Program-made: the position numbers and the translations under genes
Shown here: positions 39,504-48,322 of the stretch, one piece after another
Numbering within the stretch: the first letter of the stretch is position 1
Layout: each line of letters opens with the position of its first letter
Notes under the pieces: generated by a model
Database searches by the model: none
What the model saw: only the letters and a program-made list of their open reading frames with translations
What the model was told of the DNA's origin: nothing
Origin: Gimesia chilikensis
Lineage (GTDB): Bacteria; Planctomycetota; Planctomycetia; Planctomycetales; Planctomycetaceae
Length of the DNA: 64,000 nt
Direction: 5' to 3'
NCBI RefSeq assembly: GCF_008329715.1
Contig: NZ_VTSR01000017.1
Location: 176,142 to 240,141, forward strand

Positions 39504-40463
39504 ATGGAAGTTTCTCAGATTGAAGATTACTATCAGCGCTCACTGACAGAGGTGGGAAAAGTTCTCATGGGTCAGGAAGATCTGGTAGAAGGGGTGCTGA
39601 TCGCCCTGTTCTGCGAGGGAAATGTGCTGATCGAAGGGGTTCCCGGCCTGGGTAAGACGTTGCTGGTCAATACCCTCAGCCACGTCCTCTCCAGCAGGTT
39701 CCGGCGGATTCAGTTCACTCCGGACCTGATGCCCTCCGACATCACCGGGCATACCGTGTATGACATGCACGAAAAGGTTTTCACGTTTAATGAAGGCCCC
39801 CTGTTTACCAACCTGCTGCTCGCGGATGAAGTCAACCGCGCCCCGGCGAAAACACAGTCGGCACTGCTGGAAGCGATGCAGGAACGCCAGGTCTCTGTGG
39901 ATGGTAAAACCTATCCGCTGGAGCGTCCGTTCCTGACGATTGCCACCCAGAACCCGCTGGAGCAGGAAGGAACCTATCCGCTGCCTGAGGCGCAGCTGGA
40001 CCGATTCATGTTCAAACTGCTGGTCGACTATCCAACACAGGACCAGGAAAACGCGATCCTCGATTTGTACGCGGCCGGTAAAGACAATCGCGATCTGAGC
40101 ACCTTTGGTATCGAGCCGGTTCTGAATACGGAAACCATTCTGGAGATTCAGAGACGGGCCACTGAAATCATCGTGGAACCCTCGATCATCAATTACATCA
40201 CTTCGATTGTCTCCCGCACCCGAGGCTGGCACACCATTGAAGTTGGTGCGAGTCCACGTGCCAGCGTGAACCTGTTGATCGGTTCGCGGGTGATGGCCGC
40301 CTGCCAGGGCCGCGACTTCGTCGTTCCCGATGATGTGAAGGAACTGGCCCTGCCCGTGCTGCGTCATCGCATCCGTCTGCATCCGGAAGCTGAGATTGAA
40401 GGCGTGAATGTCGACGACGTGATTCGAGAAATCCTGGAAAGTGTTGAGGCGCCCCGCCAATGA
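39504..40463 (+). CDS. MoxR-family AAA+ ATPase (second copy)
   Basis: A 319-residue MoxR ATPase. Walker A is EGVPGLGKTLLVNTL, Walker B LLADEVNRAPAKTQSALLEA, and the sensor region TIATQNPLEQEGTYPLPEAQ. The ATG at 39504 is chosen; a GTG at 39489 is in frame and equally possible. The stop overlaps the ATG of the DUF58 gene (ATGA at 40460). It is a paralogue of the ATPase at 1421 but belongs to a minimal two-gene locus. Its chaperone-type role is inferred from the family. Confidence 0.92.
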   Translation: MEVSQIEDYYQRSLTEVGKVLMGQEDLVEGVLIALFCEGNVLIEGVPGLGKTLLVNTLSHVLSSRFRRIQFTPDLMPSDITGHTVYDMHEKVFTFNEGPLFTNLLLADEVNRAPAKTQSALLEAMQERQVSVDGKTYPLERPFLTIATQNPLEQEGTYPLPEAQLDRFMFKLLVDYPTQDQENAILDLYAAGKDNRDLSTFGIEPVLNTETILEIQRRATEIIVEPSIINYITSIVSRTRGWHTIEVGASPRASVNLLIGSRVMAACQGRDFVVPDDVKELALPVLRHRIRLHPEAEIEGVNVDDVIREILESVEAPRQ

Positions 40464-41770
40464 TGCCCCGTCTCTCCCTGCTGTTTCTGTTCGCTGCCGC
40501 GATGGTCCCCTTTGCGCTGGGAACGGTCTGGCCCGAAGCGGGACAGCTGGGAATTCTGATCTGCCTGGGTGTGTTTCTACTGTCGCTGGTCGATCTGGTG
40601 GTTACCCCTTCGCTGCTGGCGATTGAAGTCAATCGGGACGTGAATGAAGTCCTGAGTGTCGGCACCCCGAACAGTGTTAAACTCTGGTTTACCAACCGTG
40701 GTTCGGTGCCTCTCAAGATTCACGTGCACGACGAACCGCCGATGCCGTGTCACTATACCGACCTGCCTTTCGACATCGAACTGTTTCCGAACAAGCATCA
40801 GTACAGCATTTATCATGTGGAACCGCATCACCGGGGTAAAAACCGGTTCCGCCGTGTCTTTCTGCAGATGAAAAGCCGGCTCGGCCTGTGGACGCTTTAC
40901 GATGAGCGGGACATTCACCAGGTGGTCCGCATCTATCCAGATATTAAAGCAGTACATGGCGTGGAGCTGATGGCCCGCCGGAACCGACTGGCAGAAACCG
41001 GTATCAAGATGTCCCGCCTGCGGGGACGTGGGACTGAGTTCGATCGACTGCGCGAGTATCGTCGCGGCGACGAATTTCGCAGCATAGACTGGAAAGCGAC
41101 CTCCCGGCACCAGGAGCTGATCAGTCGCGAGTACGTAGTGGAGAAGAATCAGAATATCATCTTCCTGCTCGACTGTGGTCGTTCGATGTGTAACGCCGAC
41201 GAAGGCGTAACTCACTTCGACCGGGCATTGAATGCGGCGATCCTCTTAAGTTATGTGGCACTCCGGCAGGGAGACACGGTCTCGTTGATGGCCTGTTCGA
41301 ACAAGGTCGAGCGGTGGGTTCCCCCGGTGCGCGGTGCCGGTTCGATTCAGAAACTGATCCGCCAGGTTTATGATCTGGATCCGGTCTACGAGGCCTCAGA
41401 CTACCGACTGATGTCGGAACAGCTCCAGCTGCGTTACCGTAAACGTTCGCTGGTCGTTGTACTCACACACGCGCTGGACGAAGTGCATCTCTCGCACTTG
41501 AGCGATGCCCTGCGGATGATGCGCTGGCCCCATCTGGTACTCTCCGCGTTCCTGCGAAACGTTCCCCTGCAGGAGCGGATGAACGCGATTCCGGAAACAG
41601 ACCGCGAAGCCTTCCAGATCGCCGCAGCCGCAGACATCGTGGCCACCCAGACCACACAGATCGCCGCGCTACAGAAATCGGGTCTGCTGATTCTGGACAC
41701 GCTGCCGGAGAATCTGTCGGTCAATCTCATCAGCCGCTACCTGGACATCAAAGCCCGACAACTGCTGTGA
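40460..41770 (+). CDS. DUF58 domain protein (membrane-anchored form)
   Basis: A 436-residue DUF58 protein with two N-terminal membrane helices (LSLLFLFAAAMVPFALGTVW and LGILICLGVFLLSLVDLVV). A beta-rich section follows, then the DUF58 core LREYRRGDEFRSIDWKATSR, and a VWA-type domain with FLLDCGRSMCNADEG. It is longer than the copy at 2390 because of the membrane part. It is translationally coupled to its MoxR ATPase. Function not established beyond the association. Confidence 0.9.
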   Translation: MMPRLSLLFLFAAAMVPFALGTVWPEAGQLGILICLGVFLLSLVDLVVTPSLLAIEVNRDVNEVLSVGTPNSVKLWFTNRGSVPLKIHVHDEPPMPCHYTDLPFDIELFPNKHQYSIYHVEPHHRGKNRFRRVFLQMKSRLGLWTLYDERDIHQVVRIYPDIKAVHGVELMARRNRLAETGIKMSRLRGRGTEFDRLREYRRGDEFRSIDWKATSRHQELISREYVVEKNQNIIFLLDCGRSMCNADEGVTHFDRALNAAILLSYVALRQGDTVSLMACSNKVERWVPPVRGAGSIQKLIRQVYDLDPVYEASDYRLMSEQLQLRYRKRSLVVVLTHALDEVHLSHLSDALRMMRWPHLVLSAFLRNVPLQERMNAIPETDREAFQIAAAADIVATQTTQIAALQKSGLLILDTLPENLSVNLISRYLDIKARQLL

Positions 41771-42187
41771 TTATTTTCCAAACCGGGAGTCGCAGGTAGA
41801 CTAATCAGAAGTACAACCGGTCTGGCGCGGAAGATTTATCAACTGAAATTTGAGATCTTGATCTGCTTTTCGCCACTCAGATCAGCTCTTGATCCATGTC
41901 TCATCCGTAACAAAAACGTCATTCGCGGTTAGCTGGACATGTACAAGAGTCAGATCATGACAGTCGTATCAATTGTAAGACACAGTGTCCACGTCGAGTG
42001 TGGGAATTAGTGAAAAGATTTTTTCGGGTGATCTCACCGAATTCGGGGAGAAACTGGTGGTCAACATCGTGTGCATATCTATAAATGGTCGATATTTATA
42101 AAGAATTAACAAAACCGGCTCGCATATAAAATATGCGGGTCGTACGACAGAAATCGTTCCCTCTTGTTTGAGCGTTGACTTTTTTCT
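41771..42187. other. Intergenic stretch, nothing recognised
   Basis: Over 400 AT-rich bases between the DUF58 gene and the FHA-gene promoter. No gene with recognisable product, no terminator and no repeat was seen. Confidence 0.4.
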
Positions 42188-42216
42188 TTTACTTAGTTCA
42201 GGGCCAGCCGTATAAT
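42188..42216 (+). promoter_or_regulatory. Candidate sigma-70 promoter of the FHA gene
   Basis: A perfect -10 TATAAT (42211-42216) lies 17 bases after TTTACT (42188-42193, 4/6 match to -35), about 45 bases before the ATG at 42261. Confidence 0.5.
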
Positions 42217-42260
42217 TAAGATTCATTAGAAGTAAGCTACGTTTGTATTTGGAGTCATTT

Positions 42261-42827
42261 ATGGCAGTCTGTTTAGTCCCCGTGAACCAGGGTCGCCCCA
42301 TTGTGTTAGACAAGGCGATCATTCTTGTTGGACGGCATCCCGACTGCGATATCGTCATCACCGACAGCCCGAAGATTTCCCGCAAACACTGCTGCCTGGC
42401 GATTGTCAACGATCGCCCGGTCATCCGCGATTTAGGTAGCATGAACGGGGTTTACGTCAACGGAACCCGCATTGATTCAGAAGTTCGGCTGAAGCTGCAC
42501 GACGAAATCAAGATCGGTAACGTCGCTTACCACCTGGAAAACATCGGTGCGGACGACAAGAAGAAGCAGGAACCGAAGGAAAATACCCTCAGTTCCGACG
42601 ACTCCCCAACCAAGGCTCCTTCTGTACAGCATTTCAAAAAGCCTGGCAAAGACATCGACATCTCTCAGCAGTTCCCCGTCGCGATTTCCGAAAGCGGCCA
42701 GAACGTGAAAGCGAACGAGAATCTGGACAGCCACGAGCTGGACGCTGATGATGAAGATGAAGAAGGCAATTACTCGGACAGCTTTGAGGGACACGGCTCG
42801 AACGTCGAGTTCATTTCTTCGTCGTAG
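42261..42827 (+). CDS. FHA domain protein
   Basis: A 188-residue protein. The start is the ATG at 42261 with GGAG six bases upstream. Residues about 1-95 form a forkhead-associated domain with the phosphothreonine-binding signature GRHPDCDIVITD, SRKHCCLAIV and SMNGVYVNGTRI. The C-terminal half is acidic and low-complexity (ELDADDEDEEGNYSDSFEG), probably disordered. FHA domains bind phosphothreonine peptides, suggesting a partner Ser/Thr kinase, none of which is adjacent. The 3' end overlaps the convergent YfhO-like gene by 17 bases. Confidence 0.9.
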   Translation: MAVCLVPVNQGRPIVLDKAIILVGRHPDCDIVITDSPKISRKHCCLAIVNDRPVIRDLGSMNGVYVNGTRIDSEVRLKLHDEIKIGNVAYHLENIGADDKKKQEPKENTLSSDDSPTKAPSVQHFKKPGKDIDISQQFPVAISESGQNVKANENLDSHELDADDEDEEGNYSDSFEGHGSNVEFISSS

Positions 42828-44949
42828 GCGTTTCTACTCCGGTCTGCTCAGAAGGCGGAAACTGCCTCCCCCGATTTTTCATCTGAAATAACAGCGGGTG
42901 CCAGAACCGAAAATGGGCGATCGTCATGATCACCAGCAGCGTGATACAACTGATGATCCCACCAATCAGAAACCAGCCCGACTGGTATGCCCAGATCACT
43001 TCATGCTGACCCGCGGAAAGTTTTACACCCCGGTACATGCCATCTACCAGTTCTGCTTCCGCAGGCTGACCATCCACGTAGACCGACCAGCCGGGATATA
43101 AGAGATCGGTCAGGATCAGCGTATCTTCTTCCGGCGTCTCGGCCTCAATGACAATTTCGTTTGCCCGGTAGGACTTAATCTCTGCCTGCTGATCAGCCAC
43201 GGGATGTGACCAGGCCACGCGACCGCGGGACCCTTCGAGTTCATAGAAGTAGACCGGTTCATCGAAGCGGCCCCAGGCGGGATTGATCACCGCATCGAAA
43301 TCACTCCACACCGGTTTGACCGGCCAGCGACTCAGGTCCAGAGGATGCTGACTCAGGATGTGTGTCACCCCTGCTTTTCTCAACCATTCAATCTGCTCTG
43401 GCGTGGCTGGTTCTTTAAAAGGCAGCGGGTCCGGCATGGCCACTGCGGGGTCGAAATACTGCTCGGGGCCGATACCCAGATAGACGGGCGTGGATGCCAC
43501 GCCGATCAAGGTCGGCAGGTTTGCCCCCGGGGCAAACAACCGCACCGGCTGACCGTACTTGCTGGTAATCTCCCGCAGGGCACTCTTATCGACATTGTTA
43601 ATCGGTGGATTCGGGATGACCGTGGCATAGGTCACGTAGCGGCTGACGACCCAGAAATCCGCCGTGGTAAACAGGCAGACTACCGTCACCACACCAATCT
43701 GAATCGCGGGTTCCCAGTGGGCGATGAGACGCTCCAGGCAAACACCGGCGATCACCGCAACCGCGAATGTCGTCACGATGCCGTAGCGTCCGGGACCGGT
43801 AAAGAAACTGAACCCGGGGATGTGCCTGGTGATCGGCATTAACCAGCCGGGCGTATAGAGGAGCGCCAGAAAGCCGATGATTGCCAGTAAGACCAGCCGT
43901 CGGTCACGTGTCCAGGCCCCGGAAAATGTGCCGTAAATCAACAGCAGCAGTGCGGCGATCCCGAAGTAGAGATGTGCTTCCACCTGATTGGTGGCTTCCG
44001 AGCCCGGTGCCAGTCCTGCGTCGAGATTGACTTCATAGGGATACCAGGCCCAGGGGGCGACGATCTGCGACAGATACCAGACGGGAATATGACCATAGCC
44101 GGGCTTATGCGAACGTTCGCCTACCTCGGCCCGCTGACTGTGCTGTTTGAGTTCCCAGGTCGGCGCCAGTTGAACTGCAGACAGTGCGTAGGTTGAAACA
44201 AAGGCCAGCAGCAGCAGGATGACCGTGCGTCTGCGATAGGGTTTGAGTTCTTCGGTCGTTTCATCACGACTGAACCAGATGCGGGCGGGGATATAAACCA
44301 GCAGCATCAGCTGAGTGATGAAGGCCAGGTTAAAGTGGCCGGGCAGGATCTGCATGCTGAGTGCGAAGCAGAGTAGAATCGGGTAACGCCAGTAGCGGGT
44401 CTGGAAGAATGATTCCACGCACCAGAGCGTCAACGGGAGCCAGGCACCGCCGATGATGGCCCATTCCAGGCAGATCCGCGAGGGAAACCAGCCGTAGGTG
44501 TAGACCAGCCCCGCGAAGAGTGCTGCTGCGATCGAATAACCAATCCGCCTGACATACAGGGCCGTGAAGACAAAGGCGAGGATGTAATGCAGGATCTGCA
44601 CGAAGTTATAAGCGGTATTCACGGGCAGAAAGCGGTAGGCGAAATAGTTGAACGGATAGAAGGCACCGGTCTGGCTTTCCGCGACGAGGGGGAAACCATG
44701 ACCAATGTAGGAATTCCAGAGCGGGAATTCGCCAGCCTGCAGGCGTTCTGCAAAGAAGGTTTTCTGCGGGAAGAAATAGGTATAGAGGTCGCCACCAATC
44801 AGGCCCCCACCCGACCAGAGACCGCTCCAGAAGACCCACGTCAGCGCGACGGCCATAATCAGAATGATGCCGGCAAACAGGGGGGTGCCGAGCGGTTTTG
44901 TTTCCGCAGAGGGGGTGGGTTCGGCTTTCTTCTGGGGGGAACGACTCAA
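42811..44949 (-). CDS. YfhO-like polytopic membrane protein
   Basis: A 712-residue integral membrane protein with about a dozen hydrophobic helices (for example AGIILIMAVALTWVFWSGLW at the N-terminus and FLIGGIISCITLLVIMTIAHF at the C-terminus). Between the membrane part and the last helix is an extracytoplasmic domain ending in LILTDLLYPGWSVYVDGQPA, which is the pattern of bacterial YfhO-family proteins. The N-terminal loop YTYFFPQKTFFAERLQAGEF with GHGFPLVAESQTG is typical of the GT-C-like glycosyltransferase relatives. YfhO is linked to glycosylation of lipoteichoic acid in Gram-positives; the substrate here is unknown. A terminator separates it from the BMC operon upstream. Confidence 0.82.
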   Translation of the reverse strand: MSRSPQKKAEPTPSAETKPLGTPLFAGIILIMAVALTWVFWSGLWSGGGLIGGDLYTYFFPQKTFFAERLQAGEFPLWNSYIGHGFPLVAESQTGAFYPFNYFAYRFLPVNTAYNFVQILHYILAFVFTALYVRRIGYSIAAALFAGLVYTYGWFPSRICLEWAIIGGAWLPLTLWCVESFFQTRYWRYPILLCFALSMQILPGHFNLAFITQLMLLVYIPARIWFSRDETTEELKPYRRRTVILLLLAFVSTYALSAVQLAPTWELKQHSQRAEVGERSHKPGYGHIPVWYLSQIVAPWAWYPYEVNLDAGLAPGSEATNQVEAHLYFGIAALLLLIYGTFSGAWTRDRRLVLLAIIGFLALLYTPGWLMPITRHIPGFSFFTGPGRYGIVTTFAVAVIAGVCLERLIAHWEPAIQIGVVTVVCLFTTADFWVVSRYVTYATVIPNPPINNVDKSALREITSKYGQPVRLFAPGANLPTLIGVASTPVYLGIGPEQYFDPAVAMPDPLPFKEPATPEQIEWLRKAGVTHILSQHPLDLSRWPVKPVWSDFDAVINPAWGRFDEPVYFYELEGSRGRVAWSHPVADQQAEIKSYRANEIVIEAETPEEDTLILTDLLYPGWSVYVDGQPAEAELVDGMYRGVKLSAGQHEVIWAYQSGWFLIGGIISCITLLVIMTIAHFRFWHPLLFQMKNRGRQFPPSEQTGVETPTTKK

Positions 44950-44986
44950 GCGACTGGACCTTGTGCTGACTGAATACTGTCTGAAA

Positions 44987-45034
44987 TAAAAAAAGCAGGC
45001 GGCTGAATACCTGCGTGTATTCTAAGCCGCCTGC
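44987..45034 (-). terminator. Rho-independent terminator of the BMC operon
   Basis: On the minus strand GCAGGCGGCT pairs with AGCCGCCTGC and, after a 2-base bulge, GAATAC pairs with GTATTC around a six-base loop. The hairpin is followed by TTTTTTTATTT. It lies 30 bases after the last BMC gene and closes the operon before the YfhO-like gene. Confidence 0.93.
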
Positions 45035-45064
45035 TCTGATGTCTCAACAGACTGCGTCCGGAAG

Positions 45065-46282
45065 TTAGTTCCCGAACATACGGTTCAGGCGTGCCTGATG
45101 ATAGGCCAGCTTTTCTACGGAACTCATGGCTGCGAAATTCGGAGCTTCCGGAGTCTTCCCTGCTGCGGGTGTAGCCGCTGGTTTCTCTGCGGATGGGGTC
45201 GCTGGCTTGCCACCTGCTTTCTTCTCCGGAAAGCTGAAGGTTTTGCCGTCTTCACCGCCATAGCTCATCACGGCGGTCTGGTAAGTCAGATCGGTTTCGA
45301 GATCGCGGTGCGGTTTAATGCCCAGTTCCTGCAGCACGCCGTGATAGGCTTTGACGGCATCTGCGGGTTGGATTTTGTCTTCGACCAGGTAACGCAGGAA
45401 CTGAATGAAGGCGAGCTGATGTTCGGCCTGGTTGATCTTGCGACCAAAGAGGGCGACACGGGCTCCGTATTTCCGGGCATCGTAGATCAGCTGGAATGCA
45501 TCGAGCGTGGTGCCTGCCGAACCGCCGAGAATACCGACGACGAGGTGCGGATCATAGGCGACTAGTTCTTCCATGGCCCGCGGACCGTGGTAGACCATCT
45601 TCAGAAAGACAGGACGTCCCGCCGATGCTACGCCGGCCAGAGTCCGGGCGATCAGATCGTTGATGAAACCGGGGGCCAGATCTGCGGCGACCGCGTTACT
45701 GATGTTCGGATCGAATATCTCGAGGAAGTGGCGGAACTTCTTCCGTTCGGCTTCTTCGCGAAATTCCTTGTAGCGTTCGAGGGTCGCGAGGTCTTCTTCG
45801 AGATTGTTATTAAAGGTTACTGAGTAAAGACCCAAGTCAGCTCCGTAGGCGCGTTCTTCAGGCTTACAATCGAGATGTCCGCACTGGATGTGGTCCAGGC
45901 TGGCTGACCGGAACGGTTTGGCCGGCGGTAGATGCAGTTTGCCTCCGCGGGGAACGTGCACGTCCGTCGTGTCGTTCGCCCGGGCGGCGGGAGTGATCGG
46001 TGAGTTGTCGAACAGACGCTCGTCGATCGTCAGTTTTTCGCTGGTACTGGCAGACATCAGGACGATGTCGACCACTTCCTGCTTGATGACTTCGCGTATC
46101 TGCTGACGATATTCTGCCAGCGTTTTGTATTTGAGTTCCTGGTCGTGCCGTTCCGGAGAGAGTCCGGGGGCACCGATGCCGAAGGCCATGTCGGCGTCTT
46201 TGGCATCAGCAATGATAAACTCTTTCGAGCCGCTGGGGTCAGCGTGAATTGACTGAAGCTTCCTGTCGAGAGATTTTTCCAT
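45065..46282 (-). CDS. Class I aldolase-like protein of the BMC operon with C-terminal targeting tail
   Basis: A 405-residue protein, last gene of the operon; the ATG at 46282 is preferred over the GTG at 46285. The middle looks like a TIM-barrel class I aldolase (DeoC/FbaB/LacD type): RPVFLKMVYHGPRAMEEL around residue 230 provides a candidate Schiff-base Lys, and VVGILGGSAGTTLDAFQLIY followed by GARVALFGRKINQAEH resembles the phosphate-binding end of FbaB. After residue about 350 comes a Lys/Pro/Ala-rich linker, then a predicted amphipathic helix SSVEKLAYHQARLNRMFGN. That linker-plus-helix form is typical of BMC encapsulation peptides. Its substrate is unknown; a second aldol cleavage next to the class II aldolase is inference. 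Confidence 0.78.
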   Translation of the reverse strand: MEKSLDRKLQSIHADPSGSKEFIIADAKDADMAFGIGAPGLSPERHDQELKYKTLAEYRQQIREVIKQEVVDIVLMSASTSEKLTIDERLFDNSPITPAARANDTTDVHVPRGGKLHLPPAKPFRSASLDHIQCGHLDCKPEERAYGADLGLYSVTFNNNLEEDLATLERYKEFREEAERKKFRHFLEIFDPNISNAVAADLAPGFINDLIARTLAGVASAGRPVFLKMVYHGPRAMEELVAYDPHLVVGILGGSAGTTLDAFQLIYDARKYGARVALFGRKINQAEHQLAFIQFLRYLVEDKIQPADAVKAYHGVLQELGIKPHRDLETDLTYQTAVMSYGGEDGKTFSFPEKKAGGKPATPSAEKPAATPAAGKTPEAPNFAAMSSVEKLAYHQARLNRMFGN

Positions 46283-46355
46283 CACACAATCATTTCAAAA
46301 ACAAAACGCAAAAGCAGAACGCATATAACACTTCAGGTGGTCACCCGGCTGAGAA

Positions 46356-47282
46356 TCAGCCGAGGACTTTGTCGACGGTTTCCCGCAGAACCCGGCCGGA
46401 CTGGGTCAGAGCCAGCTGTTCTTTGGGCCAGAGTTCGATTTCCAGGTGCTGCATGACGCCGGTGCGTCCCATGACGGTCGGAACCGAAATACAGACATCC
46501 CGCAGACCAAAGGCACCATCCTGCAGTGATGAAACCGGCAGAATGCGACGCTGGTCGAGGGCGATACAGTGCACGACATCGGCGATACTCACGCCGACAG
46601 CGAAACCAGCTCCGCCCTTTTTCTTGATGACTTCAGCTCCGCTGCCACGTGTTTTCTTTTCGACTTCGGCAATCAGACCGGCATTCACACCAGGGAACTT
46701 GTCCAGAGGGAGTCCGCCGACCTGGGCAGCTGACCAGACGGGAACCATGCTGTCGCCGTGTTCGCCGAGAATCAGAGTGGAAACCTGTGTCGGAGGGACA
46801 TCCAGACGGGCTGCCAGCATGCTGCGAAGACGAGTGGTATCAAGAACGGTACCCAGACCGATGACCTGCTGAGGCGGCAGTCCGAGTTCTTTCATGGCCA
46901 GGTAGGTCAGCACGTCGACCGGGTTGGAGACGACGAAGACAATCGCTCCGGGTTTGGTACCGACACGTTTGACATCAGCCAGAATGTTTTTGAAGAGTTC
47001 AACGTTGCGGTTGATCAGGTCCAGGCGGCTTTCATCGGGCTTACGACGCAGACCGGCGGTGATGACGATTACATCGCTGTCTTTCACCAGTTCGGTGCCC
47101 CCCGCATAAATCTTCTGATCTGCTGTCAGAGAGCTGCCGTGCAGCAGGTCCAGGGCCTGGCCTTCGACCAGTTCCTGATTGACGTCTACCAGAGCGATTT
47201 CCCGGACAATGCCTCCGGCCTGTAATGCAAAGGCAGCACAGGAACCAACGAGTCCCCCACCACCGATAATACTGACATTCAT
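46356..47282 (-). CDS. Lactate/malate dehydrogenase family protein of the BMC operon
   Basis: A 308-residue NAD-dependent dehydrogenase; ATG at 47282. It has a Rossmann motif NVSIIGGGGLVGSCAAFAL, the NAD-binding Asp in IALVDVNQEL, the specificity loop ITAGLRRKPDESRLDLINRN, VSNPVDVLTYLA, and the catalytic His in LILGEHGDSMVPVWS. The specificity position (Gln in most LDHs, Arg in MDHs) is Arg here, immediately before KPDESR. In the PVM pathway a lactate dehydrogenase would oxidise lactate to pyruvate. The Arg makes malate/oxaloacetate or another 2-hydroxy acid possible. No encapsulation tail is visible, so it may be cytosolic. Confidence 0.88.
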   Translation of the reverse strand: MNVSIIGGGGLVGSCAAFALQAGGIVREIALVDVNQELVEGQALDLLHGSSLTADQKIYAGGTELVKDSDVIVITAGLRRKPDESRLDLINRNVELFKNILADVKRVGTKPGAIVFVVSNPVDVLTYLAMKELGLPPQQVIGLGTVLDTTRLRSMLAARLDVPPTQVSTLILGEHGDSMVPVWSAAQVGGLPLDKFPGVNAGLIAEVEKKTRGSGAEVIKKKGGAGFAVGVSIADVVHCIALDQRRILPVSSLQDGAFGLRDVCISVPTVMGRTGVMQHLEIELWPKEQLALTQSGRVLRETVDKVLG

Positions 47283-47328
47283 GATCAAATCTTTTCTATT
47301 TATGACGAAGTGAGCTGTGAGTAATTCT

Positions 47329-47357
47329 GCAAACGTTTGCCCGAGCGTTCGCTCGGG
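47329..47357. promoter_or_regulatory. Two abutting palindromes between the aldolase and dehydrogenase genes
   Basis: GCAAACGTTTGC (47329-47340) is a perfect 12-bp palindrome with the form of a LacI-family operator. It is immediately followed, sharing one base, by CCCGAGC-GTTC-GCTCGGG (47340-47357), a 7-bp hairpin. They lie in the 90-base gap between two BMC genes and could be an internal operator, a processing hairpin or an attenuator. Confidence 0.45.
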
Positions 47358-47372
47358 ACGACGGCCCGGGGA

Positions 47373-48263
47373 TTACTGTCCCAGGGCTGACATGACCTGA
47401 TCGGTGATCGCTTTGATCAGCTGATCTGAGTTGCCACCAGCGGGTGCTGCTGCGGGCTGGGTCGATGGTTTCTGCAGGTATCCCGGGTAACTGGGAGCTT
47501 GCTCAAACGCTTTCTGCTGCGGCAGACCTTCGGTATAACCTTCCCGGAAGGCGCTGTTGCCACAGAGATCACAGTCTTCAACGTGGAAACGGGGATCGTC
47601 GAAACCGAGCTTCTGCTTCAGGTCGAGCAGTTCACGGGTTTCGTTTTCCGTAAAGTAGTTGATGCGTCCGAGCTGCTTGGAGAGCAGCAGGATTTTACAG
47701 TACGCATCCAGAATTTCGGTTTTCCAGTAAGCGTCTTCCAGAGACTTACCGAAGCTGACGGTACCATGACCGGTCAGAATGATCGTGTTGGTGCCCCCCT
47801 TGAGGAAAGGCAGCACAGTGTCGGCGAATTTCTGTCCGCCCGGTGTTTCGTAAGGAGCCAGAGGCACTTCACCCATGAAGACTTCGACTTCGGGCAGCAC
47901 ACACTGTGGGATCGGCTCGCGGGCAACAGCGAAGGCGGTTGCGTGAGGCGGGTGACAGTGCACGACGGCTTTGACGTCGGGACGTTCTTTCATGATGGAA
48001 AGGTGCAGCAGGATTTCGCTGGTCCGCTTGCGGGTACCGGCGATCTGGTTGCCATCCAGGTCAACCGCACAGATGTCTTCGGGATTCATGAAACCTTTGC
48101 AGATCATCGTGGGTGAGCAGAGTACTTCGTTTTCTCCGACGCGAATCGAGATGTTGCCGTCGTTGGCAGCCGCGAAGCCTTTGTTGTAGACGCGACGTCC
48201 GATTTCGCAGATCTCTTCTTTCAGTTTCCGGTCGTGAATTCCACTGTTCCATTGACTCGACAT
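47373..48263 (-). CDS. Class II aldolase (L-fuculose-/L-rhamnulose-1-phosphate aldolase type) with C-terminal targeting helix
   Basis: A 296-residue protein; start at the ATG at 48263 (SSQWNSGIHDRKLKEEICEI). It belongs to the zinc class II aldolase/adducin family: FAAANDGNISIRV, VVHCHPPHATAFA (zinc ligands H-x-H), EVFMGEVPLAPYETPG and ILTGHGTVSFGKSLEDAYWK (third His). Family members cleave fuculose- or rhamnulose-1-phosphate into DHAP and L-lactaldehyde. After residue about 250 a Pro/Ala-rich linker leads to a C-terminal amphipathic helix SDQLIKAITDQVMSALGQ, the layout of an encapsulation peptide. It should be the first, aldehyde-producing enzyme of the compartment. The exact sugar phosphate cannot be told from sequence. 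Confidence 0.92.
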   Translation of the reverse strand: MSSQWNSGIHDRKLKEEICEIGRRVYNKGFAAANDGNISIRVGENEVLCSPTMICKGFMNPEDICAVDLDGNQIAGTRKRTSEILLHLSIMKERPDVKAVVHCHPPHATAFAVAREPIPQCVLPEVEVFMGEVPLAPYETPGGQKFADTVLPFLKGGTNTIILTGHGTVSFGKSLEDAYWKTEILDAYCKILLLSKQLGRINYFTENETRELLDLKQKLGFDDPRFHVEDCDLCGNSAFREGYTEGLPQQKAFEQAPSYPGYLQKPSTQPAAAPAGGNSDQLIKAITDQVMSALGQ

Positions 48264-48322
48264 GGTTTTGACTCCCAACGTAAATTTAAAAAGTATGTGT
48301 TTTCAGTTTGTGTGACTGGTCG

